This document shows, in pieces, positions 57,570-64,000 of a stretch of DNA of 64,000 nucleotides (positions are counted from its first letter, which is position 1; every line of letters begins with the position of its first letter). Source of the stretch: Hyphomicrobium sulfonivorans (GTDB lineage Bacteria; Pseudomonadota; Alphaproteobacteria; Rhizobiales; Hyphomicrobiaceae). The stretch is from NCBI RefSeq assembly GCF_013306565.1, contig NZ_PZPO01000004.1, forward strand, positions 372,001 through 436,000, read 5' to 3'. The notes under the pieces are model-generated. The model worked only from the letters and a program-made list of their open reading frames with translations. It was not told the origin of the DNA and made no database searches. The translations under genes were made by a program, and so were the position numbers.

Positions 57570-59135
57570 TCAACGGGCGAACGCGTGTACGATTACCGCG
57601 TCATCAGCACCGTCGGCATAATCAAATATGCCGCGCGGGCTGTGTGTGCCCAGCGCGCACGGTTCTGCCGTCAGCGTCAGGCCGCTGACACCTTGCCGGG
57701 TCAAAGTCGGCAGTTGCTGCGCCAGATCCAGAAAGCGCTCCTGCTCGCCTGCGCGCACATGGCCATCACAAAGCGCACGGAATTTTTCGATGTAGCGTTT
57801 GCGATGAAATGGTGATGCCCCCAGTGGATGCGCATTGGACATCGCAAGCTCATCGCTCAGGAACGAACCATCCTGAAGCTTCACCACCACCAATCCGCCG
57901 AACGCTTTGTCCGTCGGGTCGGTACTGAGATAGCGGCGCGTCCAGTGCGCATCTTCAAGGGTTTCAATCTTGCGCCACAGTTCAACCGTCGTGGGGCGAC
58001 AAGCGCGCTCCGGCGCATACGAACGTTCGTGATGCCACGAGCCGTCCTCCAGCGCGACGGCAAAGATGTACATCACAGAATGGGCCAGTGTTTCGCGGCT
58101 GGCGTCGGGATCGTATTTCTGCGGATCGTTAGCGCCGGAACCGGCAATCACATGCGTATGCTGACTGGTTTCAATCGTGATCCGTTCGATCTGCGTCAGA
58201 TCCGGTATTCGGCGCCGCAGCCGGAACGCAAGATCGATCATGGCCTGGCCCTGATACCCGGCGGAATGTTCCTTGGCGTAAGTGTCAAGGATGGCGCGCT
58301 TGGGCTCGCCCGGCTCCGGTAGCGGCACGTGATAGGCTGCGTCCGGACCTTCCAGCATCCACGCGATCAGTCCATCCTCGCCTTCCCAAGCGGGCGATGG
58401 CGCGCGCTCCCCCCGCATAGCGCGATCAACGGCTTCGACCGCCTGTTTGCCAGCCAGCGCGGGCGCATAGGCCCGCCAGCTCGATATCTCACCCTTGCGG
58501 GCCTGGCGCGTCGCAGTGGAAACGTGCAGCGCCTGCTGCACCGCCTGATAGATCACTTCGACTGGCAAATTGAGCGCCGCACCGATGCCGGCCGCCGCAG
58601 CGGGCGCCAGATGAGCAACATGGTCGATCCGGTGACTGTGCAGGCAAATACCCTTGGTGAGCGCGACGTGGATCTGATAGGCGGCCGCTAGGCCCCGCAC
58701 CAGTGCAGCGCCATCAAGGCCGCAGTGCTGCGCCACCGCAAGCACGGGCGGAATATTGTCAGCGGGATGCGCATAGTCGGCGGCGAAGAAGGTGTCGTGA
58801 AAATCCAGCTCCGCAATCGCGACGCCGTTCGCCCAGGCGGCCCATTCCGGCGACACCGGCCGCTGAGCGGAAAGCCCGAACACCATCGCCCCGCGCACAG
58901 CCGTATGGCACATGGCCTGAGTCCGGGCCGCCGCCACCGCCCTTTGCCCCAGCGCCGCGACCGCCACGCCGGCGCCATCTATCACCCGATTGCCGATCAT
59001 CTCGGCGACCAACGGCTCGACGGCAACGGGATCGGCCGCGACCTCGGCAATTTTCCATGCGAGTTGCTGCTCCCGTGGAAGCCGGTCGGCGGATCTGTAG
59101 GTGCGTACCCGGTGCTGCTTCACGGCGGCTTCCAT
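57570..59135 (-). CDS. prpD: 2-Methylcitrate dehydratase PrpD (mycobacterial type)
   Basis: Converts 2-methylcitrate toward 2-methyl-cis-aconitate in the methylcitrate cycle for propionyl-CoA. The 521-residue MmgE/PrpD-family protein shows the conserved run [51 protein letters not shown] and [17 protein letters not shown]. From memory it is closer to the mycobacterial PrpD than to the shorter enterobacterial one. The start ATG at 59135 ([20 protein letters not shown]) was chosen because homology starts there. An ATG at 59165 and a frame open to 59297 are alternatives. It is convergent with metE. Confidence 0.92.
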   Translation of the reverse strand: MEAAVKQHRVRTYRSADRLPREQQLAWKIAEVAADPVAVEPLVAEMIGNRVIDGAGVAVAALGQRAVAAARTQAMCHTAVRGAMVFGLSAQRPVSPEWAAWANGVAIAELDFHDTFFAADYAHPADNIPPVLAVAQHCGLDGAALVRGLAAAYQIHVALTKGICLHSHRIDHVAHLAPAAAAGIGAALNLPVEVIYQAVQQALHVSTATRQARKGEISSWRAYAPALAGKQAVEAVDRAMRGERAPSPAWEGEDGLIAWMLEGPDAAYHVPLPEPGEPKRAILDTYAKEHSAGYQGQAMIDLAFRLRRRIPDLTQIERITIETSQHTHVIAGSGANDPQKYDPDASRETLAHSVMYIFAVALEDGSWHHERSYAPERACRPTTVELWRKIETLEDAHWTRRYLSTDPTDKAFGGLVVVKLQDGSFLSDELAMSNAHPLGASPFHRKRYIEKFRALCDGHVRAGEQERFLDLAQQLPTLTRQGVSGLTLTAEPCALGTHSPRGIFDYADGADDAVIVHAFAR

Positions 59136-59722
59136 TGCGGCTGGAAACGGAGCGAACTCCCCCATTTGCAATATCGGCAAAGCCCATGACGGCATAAACC
59201 GCTGAAATTGTGTGCGTTTGCGAACGGCGTGGAAGCGATTTGCGGCCATTGCGAATATCGCCGGTCCGGCTATCGGTGCTGGCCTTCCTAGGCGCACTAC
59301 CTTGAGGTGGTAGCGGGGCTAGCCGTTCAATGCGGGCCTGCGCGATCACAGCTCCTCTGCCCGCTCCAGCCACGCACCTCTTCCCATTGGATTAGCTACC
59401 CGCATTTTTATCGCCGGTAGTGACCCGACGGCCACCCCCTTAACTTTACGCCTGCTCCGTCCCGACACGACGAAAGATCAGGCGCATAATTGGCAATAGA
59501 CAGCGTTTTTCGGGTTGCTGATGGGCGGTGCCTGCCGGGATCGACCAGCGGCTAACGCCCAACTTTTGCCGGGGGGCTAAGGTAGCGCGAGGGGGTCCAC
59601 CCGCGACCGTGCCTTGTCTCGAAGTCAACGCGCGTCAAAAATGTTTGCTAAGCGCCAGCGGCCGGCTCCCAGCAAGGGAGTCGCTGGTGCCAATAAATAG
59701 AGTTTTTGCCTTGGGGGCAGCG
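59136..59722. other. Intergenic region (587 bases) with REP-like hairpin at locus C
   Basis: Contains the REP-like element at 59652-59690 and a GC-rich stem near 59590. The prpD promoter lies in its left half. The membrane-protein frame stays open leftwards to 59528 but gives unlikely sequence. I see no gene. Confidence 0.5.
59652..59710 (+). repeat. REP-like hairpin, locus C
   Basis: Outer stem GCGCCAGCG / CGCTGGTGC (59652-59660 with 59682-59690, one G-T pair), 5' internal loop GCCGG opposite a single T, inner stem CTCCC / GGGAG with a 5-nt loop. A tail AATAAATAGAGTTTTTGCC follows, resembling the tail at locus A. It precedes the membrane-protein gene and covers an alternative GTG start (59687). 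Confidence 0.7.
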
Positions 59723-61030
59723 GTGAAGTCTCGCGATATCGGTATTTGGCCGCGTATATTTGTATTCGTAGTTTTTCTCGCGCTGAGCGTGTCCTTCACG
59801 GCAACCACCGCCGTCCTTGGCTATGAGTTCTGGGATACCGGATGGTTTGATCTGGTGTCGATGGACAGCCACCTGTTCCTGTTCTTCCCGACGCTCGGCA
59901 TCGTGGCCCTGTTTGCCTTCTTCGTGCCGGCAGCCGCTCTCACCGACTTCTACTGGCGATATGTCCGTTTCGGCCGCCTGAGATACGCCATTGGCTTCCT
60001 CGTTCTGGCAGGTCTGTCATACGCGATCGCTGCCAGCCTACTGGCTAGCCCCAAGCGTTCGATGTGGGAAATCACGCCCGCAGTCCTCAAGGCCGATCAG
60101 GGCGAAGCCTGCACCGAGGATGGCGTGTGCGAACGCCTGCCCGTGCTCAACGCACTGCACGGCCTGCGCACTGTCAGCCAGTCCCGTTGGGGCCTCAACG
60201 ACTTCATCCGCAAATGCGACCGCGATGTATTTCTGGAGCCGGAAGCAGCGCCGGAGCGCAAGCGCTTCTGCTTTGCGTCCACCGCCCTCACCCCATCCCC
60301 GCATCTGCAGAGCGACACCGAGTGTTGTGTTGCGCAACAGCGCCTCAGCGCTGCGGTCAGCGAAACCTATACGCAGGACGATCGGCGCTCGCTGACAGCG
60401 CAGGTCCACGCTGCAACGCTGCCGATGAAAGTGTTCTTTCTGCTGGTGCTGCTGACGCTCTCCGTCCTGCTGGTGGCACGCTATCGCGGCATCGAAACCA
60501 ATTATCGCGCCAGCGCCAGACGCATCGAGTTCTCGGTGATCATCGGCACAGCGGCGGTGCTGTTTTTCCCGTTCATGTCGCAGGCGTTCGTTGAATCCGT
60601 CGGCGCGCTGTATGGCCTGACGGGGCGTGGCACCTTCAGTCTCATCACGCCGATACTCAGCCTCGCGTTCGGCATCTGGACCCTGCTGATGGTGTTTTTC
60701 TTCTATCGGCGCCGCGACAAGGATCTGGAAGCCATTGGCAAGATGGGCAGCGCCATCGCGGCCGCTCTCGCCGTATTGAAATACGGTATCGTTGCTTCCG
60801 TTTTTACACGTCTGGTGGGTTCGGGCGCAGACGTCGCCAGCATCGCCGGTCTGGTGCTTGTCTGCCTCGCGGCGATCGCTGCGCTGCTGTGGGTGCCGCG
60901 CAAGTGGGACGCTACGAATGCGGAGAGCAGCGCCGGAAGCGCCGTGACGACGACACCTGCAGCCGGTCAACCAAGTCAGGCTGCGCAGGAGCCGCCGCTA
61001 CCAGAGCCCATGCACTATCGGATGCCCTGA
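59723..61030 (+). CDS. Hypothetical membrane protein with six-Cys periplasmic loop
   Basis: A 435-residue protein of no family I recognise. Hydrophobic segments lie at about 12-32, 51-73, 88-107, 236-252, 271-290, 307-327, 345-363 and 373-391. Between the third and fourth lies a large hydrophilic loop (110-235) with six Cys (130, 136, 165, 183, 201, 202), probably periplasmic with disulfides. The tail is Ala/Pro/Ser-rich. The frame extends upstream to 59528. I chose GTG at 59723 because the GTG at 59687 sits inside a repeat hairpin that is intergenic elsewhere, but the start is uncertain. Confidence 0.75.
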   Translation: MKSRDIGIWPRIFVFVVFLALSVSFTATTAVLGYEFWDTGWFDLVSMDSHLFLFFPTLGIVALFAFFVPAAALTDFYWRYVRFGRLRYAIGFLVLAGLSYAIAASLLASPKRSMWEITPAVLKADQGEACTEDGVCERLPVLNALHGLRTVSQSRWGLNDFIRKCDRDVFLEPEAAPERKRFCFASTALTPSPHLQSDTECCVAQQRLSAAVSETYTQDDRRSLTAQVHAATLPMKVFFLLVLLTLSVLLVARYRGIETNYRASARRIEFSVIIGTAAVLFFPFMSQAFVESVGALYGLTGRGTFSLITPILSLAFGIWTLLMVFFFYRRRDKDLEAIGKMGSAIAAALAVLKYGIVASVFTRLVGSGADVASIAGLVLVCLAAIAALLWVPRKWDATNAESSAGSAVTTTPAAGQPSQAAQEPPLPEPMHYRMP

Positions 61031-61039
61031 AGCCTAAGC

Positions 61040-61078
61040 GATCCGCGCCCCCCAAACGAAAGTCCGGGGACGCGGACC
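61040..61078. terminator. Hairpin between convergent genes
   Basis: GATCCGCGCCCCCC (from 61040) pairs, with mismatches, with CGGGGACGCGGACC (to 61078). It has no T run and lies between the convergent membrane-protein gene and the hypothetical gene on the minus strand. Confidence 0.55.
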
Positions 61079-61130
61079 GTCAGATGCTTTCGGCGCTAAA
61101 GGCCGGTACAGCTGAATATCGGCAGCGTCG

Positions 61131-61628
61131 TCACGCAACCTTCAGAACCTTGCCCACCTCATCGACGGTGGCCTTTTCATTGTCAGTCACCTGCGTGCCG
61201 CCAAATCCCATCACGCCACCTTCCGACGCAGCTTCAGCCACCTGATCGGCCACGTACTTCAGCCAGCTCTTGAACGCGGGCGCATCCTGCGGTGCCTTTG
61301 CATCCAGGATCTGCCCAACCTTGCCGAGCTTGGCGATCACTTCTTGCTTGATCTCAGCCGGCGATTTCCCGCTCAGGTCAATCTTGATTTCCTCACGCGC
61401 AATCGTACGCCCTTCCGATGTTTCCATGTCGGCCAGAATGGCCTTCATCAACGTTGACGCGGACGGATTTTTGCCCGCAGTCATCAGAGCGTTTGCGCTC
61501 GCCATGCTCTCTTTCAACATGCCCCAAAGACCGCTTGGCTCAGCGAGCGTTACTGCAAGGCCTGCAAGCATCGGACTGGCGAGAACGGCTTTCCATTCAT
61601 CAGGGGTGAAACTCGACTTATCCGCCAT
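61131..61628 (-). CDS. Conserved hypothetical protein
   Basis: A 165-residue soluble helical protein. Its pattern FTPDEWKAVLASPMLAGLAVTLAEPSGLWGMLKES, then ETSEGRTIAREEI, and FKSWLKYVADQVAEAASEGGVMGFGGTQVTDNEKATVDEVGKVL recurs in proteins of unknown function from proteobacteria and cyanobacteria. It has no signal peptide or membrane segment. The start MADKSSFTPDE at 61628 is favoured over ATG 61655. A single gene. Confidence 0.82.
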   Translation of the reverse strand: MADKSSFTPDEWKAVLASPMLAGLAVTLAEPSGLWGMLKESMASANALMTAGKNPSASTLMKAILADMETSEGRTIAREEIKIDLSGKSPAEIKQEVIAKLGKVGQILDAKAPQDAPAFKSWLKYVADQVAEAASEGGVMGFGGTQVTDNEKATVDEVGKVLKVA

Positions 61629-61958
61629 GAAACTTTCCTCCGGCACCTGACGCAACCACGGAACAACATCCGCTGAGACGCAAGGCGTGGCCCTTTTCCC
61701 GGATGCTCCGTCGGAGGCGATTTACGGCCAATATCTATGCCAGCGATAAAACGCCTGCCCGGCAATTCGCACTAACTTGTAGGTGCCTTTGTAGAAATTG
61801 TCGGGTGCCGCAACGCGATGTTCAAGTGGGACGCGATAGCCGCACTGAAAGCATCGACAAACGATGTAGCGCGCCAATGCCCTTGCGCCAGTCCGTTCAA
61901 TACCTAACTTGCGTGCATCTCACCCTGCCCAACAGCGCACGCCTCAGGAGCTTCGCCA

Positions 61959-62816
61959 ATGTCGACAGCCAACGCCGCCAAGTCCGGAATCTTCAAGATA
62001 GGCGGCGACCTTGAAGTTCATCGCCTCGGCTTCGGCGCCATGCGCATTACCGGCAGCGGCGTGTGGGGCGAAAGCGATGACCCCGCCGAAGCATTACGCA
62101 CCTTGAAGCGCGTGCCCGAACTCGGCATCAATCTGATCGATACCGCCGACAGCTATGGCCCTGAGATCAGCGAGCGCATGATTCATGAGGCGCTGTATCC
62201 CTATAATGGGCTGGTGATCGCGACCAAGGGCGGTCTTATCCGTCCGGCGCCGAACGTGTGGAACCCGTGCGGGCGGCCCGATTATCTGCGTCAGCAGGTG
62301 TTTGTCAGCATGCGCCGGCTGGGCGTTGAACGGATCGATCTGTGGCAGCTTCATCGCGTCGACCCGGATGTTCCGCGCGATGAACAGTTCGATGCCATTC
62401 GCGAATTGCAACGCGAAGGTCTGATCCGTCATGTCGGCTTGAGCGAAGTGCAGGTCGACGACATCGAGGCTGCGCAGAAGTATTTCTCTGTCGCCACGGT
62501 GCAGAACCTGTTCAATCTCACCAACCGCCAGAGCAACGATGTTCTGAACCACTGCGAAGCTCACAACATCGGCTTCATTCCGTGGTTCCCCCTTGCAGCC
62601 GGCGAACTGGCACGGCCCGGTTCGCCGCTCGACGCCATCGCCAAGGCGCACAACGCCAGCCCCAGTCAGATCGCGCTGGCGTGGTTGCTGCGTCGCAGCC
62701 CTGTGATGCTGCCCATCCCCGGCACTGGCAAGGTGAAGCACCTTGAGGAGAACGTGGCTGCGGTCGACATCAGCTTGAGCGACACCGAATTCGAGCACCT
62801 GACCGCACTGGCATAG
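61959..62816 (+). CDS. Aldo/keto reductase (AKR), copy 2
   Basis: A 285-residue AKR-superfamily oxidoreductase. The tetrad residues are Asp and Tyr ([16 protein letters not shown]), Lys ([12 protein letters not shown]) and His ([13 protein letters not shown]). It ends with the NADP-binding [16 protein letters not shown]. It is shorter than copy 1 (6664-7695) and differs in sequence, so the two are separate subfamilies. The substrate is unknown. A single gene. Confidence 0.92.
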   Translation: MSTANAAKSGIFKIGGDLEVHRLGFGAMRITGSGVWGESDDPAEALRTLKRVPELGINLIDTADSYGPEISERMIHEALYPYNGLVIATKGGLIRPAPNVWNPCGRPDYLRQQVFVSMRRLGVERIDLWQLHRVDPDVPRDEQFDAIRELQREGLIRHVGLSEVQVDDIEAAQKYFSVATVQNLFNLTNRQSNDVLNHCEAHNIGFIPWFPLAAGELARPGSPLDAIAKAHNASPSQIALAWLLRRSPVMLPIPGTGKVKHLEENVAAVDISLSDTEFEHLTALA

Positions 62817-62992
62817 CCCCGCGGCAGCCTTGCTCGCACAGGAACCGCACCGGGCATCCGGCGCAAAATTTCCCGCCTTTCGATGGCGAAAGTTGTCATG
62901 GCGGCCCGCGCATTTTTCCGTCAGGAGTGCTCGGGCCGCCAGCAGCGTCACCTTTTCAACCGGCGTGGCGGCAATAGTGCCCTGGAGGGGAC

Positions 62993-63907
62993 ATGGCCGC
63001 CAATTTTGCAGCGCGCATTATCGCGCAACTGATATTTTCGATTGCCTTCCTTGCTTCCGCCGCCGCTGCCGATCGCCCGTTTGATCGCGACTGGCGCACC
63101 GGCGTGCCCGTTGCTCCGGGTGCTGAAACGTGGACGGACAAAAACCTAACTGCCAAGCAGGCGTTGATGGCTCAAGTGGCGGAAACGCAGAGCGGCCGCA
63201 TATGCACGCACTATGCGTTTCTGCACTGGCCCGCGAACGCTGAGGCCAGCGAAGCGATACAAGCGCAAACGAAGCGCAACTATGAAGCCGCCGGCTACAC
63301 CATAACGGCAGGGACGGGCGATATCCCCGCCGACAAGACCCTTTGGATCGCGCACAAGGCCGACCGCGAAGCTGTGATCCTGTGGGGTGCGGAAGCCGGT
63401 TCGCCCGCTTACATGTCGTGCCTGACGCAAGGCGCGCCGGCCGCAGATCCCGACCGTTGGGTATTTCTCATTGGCCTGTTTGGGTTCGGTCTCGCTGGCG
63501 CCGTCATCGGCGGCTGGCTCGTTCAACGCACCCGCGCATTGGGGAAAGCCTCGCTCACATGGCCCAGCGCACAGGGCCGCGTCACCTCTGCCGTCGTCGA
63601 CTCCTATCGCACCAAGGGCGGCAGGCAGTACATCGCCAATATTGCCTACAGTTACGATGTCGATGGCAAAGCCTTCGCGGGCAACCGCGTCCGATTTGGC
63701 AATTATGCCGGCGCCAAGGAAAAAGCCGATGCAGACGTTGCGCGCTTCGCCAGCGGCACGCCCGTCGATGTTTTCTACAACCCACTCAAACCGGAAGCAG
63801 CGACATTGGAGCCCGGCACCTCGGGCCACAGCGTCGCCGGTCTCGTCGTTGCAATCACCGGTGCTATCCTTGTCGTCGTTGGCCTGATCGTGGCGTTCAT
63901 CAGCTGA
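62993..63907 (+). CDS. DUF3592 membrane protein
   Basis: A 304-residue protein. A signal/membrane segment at about 9-24 is followed by a soluble region containing two Cys (GRICTHYAF and MSCLTQ). There is a membrane helix at about 160-178 (WVFLIGLFGFGLAGAVIGGWLV). The DUF3592 domain follows (ARFASGTPVDVFYNPLKPEAATLEPGT is the conserved VxYxPxxPxxA pattern) and a final helix. The role is unknown. The start ATG at 62993 follows GGAGGGGAC. Confidence 0.87.
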   Translation: MAANFAARIIAQLIFSIAFLASAAAADRPFDRDWRTGVPVAPGAETWTDKNLTAKQALMAQVAETQSGRICTHYAFLHWPANAEASEAIQAQTKRNYEAAGYTITAGTGDIPADKTLWIAHKADREAVILWGAEAGSPAYMSCLTQGAPAADPDRWVFLIGLFGFGLAGAVIGGWLVQRTRALGKASLTWPSAQGRVTSAVVDSYRTKGGRQYIANIAYSYDVDGKAFAGNRVRFGNYAGAKEKADADVARFASGTPVDVFYNPLKPEAATLEPGTSGHSVAGLVVAITGAILVVVGLIVAFIS

Positions 63908-64000
63908 GTTGCAGCAACCAGGACGGCGGCATCCGCTCCGTCAGGTCGTCGCAACGGGTGGCGCAAAGCTGCTTCAGACCCCACATTAGGGCCGGTATTT

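Overview
The window is about 62% GC chromosomal DNA from an alphaproteobacterium, most likely of the order Hyphomicrobiales (Rhizobiales). The evidence is gene content and order: a pdhA gene followed by an E1-beta gene with a fused lipoyl domain; a lepB-rnc-era operon; adjacent glmU and glmS; porins whose mature N-terminus carries the paired-Cys and coiled-coil start typical of rhizobial porins; a tRNA with anticodon CAT that has Ile2 features; and short-chain fatty-acyl regulator and porin families common in this order. I cannot fix the genus. No transposase, phage gene or CRISPR array was seen. Almost everything is core or metabolic DNA.

Layout. 1-3.6 kb: pyruvate dehydrogenase (partial E1 beta, E1 alpha), an FtsB/DivIC-like septum protein and enolase, all on the minus strand. 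3.7-9.4 kb: a plus-strand block holding the queuosine-precursor genes queC, queE, queD and queF, interrupted by an alpha-carbonic anhydrase, a Dps and an aldo/keto reductase. 9.5-14.8 kb: envelope genes (SH3 protein, L,D-transpeptidase, YidD-like factor, EamA transporter, YcxB-like protein). 14.8-20.5 kb: thrS, an outer-membrane barrel, then era, rnc and lepB. 21-24.7 kb: gdhA, a HAD phosphatase and small proteins. 24.8-27.4 kb: an NTF2-like protein, panD, a GNAT and a nitrilase-superfamily amidase. 27.5-30.6 kb: a SIMPL protein, the tRNA, a flavoprotein and a decayed TonB receptor. 30.8-39.8 kb: a sulfate-uptake locus (cysB-like regulator, cysA, cysW, cysT, sulfate-binding protein) with two paralogous porins and a small hydrolase. 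39.9-49.6 kb: nadE, an AEC carrier, a DUF502 protein, two SPOR proteins, glmS and glmU. 49.7-59.1 kb: an alcohol dehydrogenase, an RraA-like protein, a RamB/ScfR-type regulator divergent from isocitrate lyase, a thioesterase, metE and a mycobacterial-type prpD. 59.7-63.9 kb: membrane and hypothetical proteins and a second aldo/keto reductase.

How genes work together: queC/E/D/F cover GTP-derived precursor to preQ1; the cys genes form one sulfate-import system with its own regulator; aceA, its regulator and prpD suggest acetate and propionate assimilation; glmU/glmS make UDP-GlcNAc; rnc/era/lepB are the usual RNA and secretion housekeeping operon.

The most unusual signals are: a family of structurally conserved hairpins (invariant GCCRG/T internal loop, covarying stems) at three loci; a second 49-nt repeat family; a QueD whose catalytic Cys is replaced by Asn; structured leaders before queD and gdhA; and the regulator/aceA/prpD grouping with RamB-like operator motifs. 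All come from reading by eye, without database searches or folding software.
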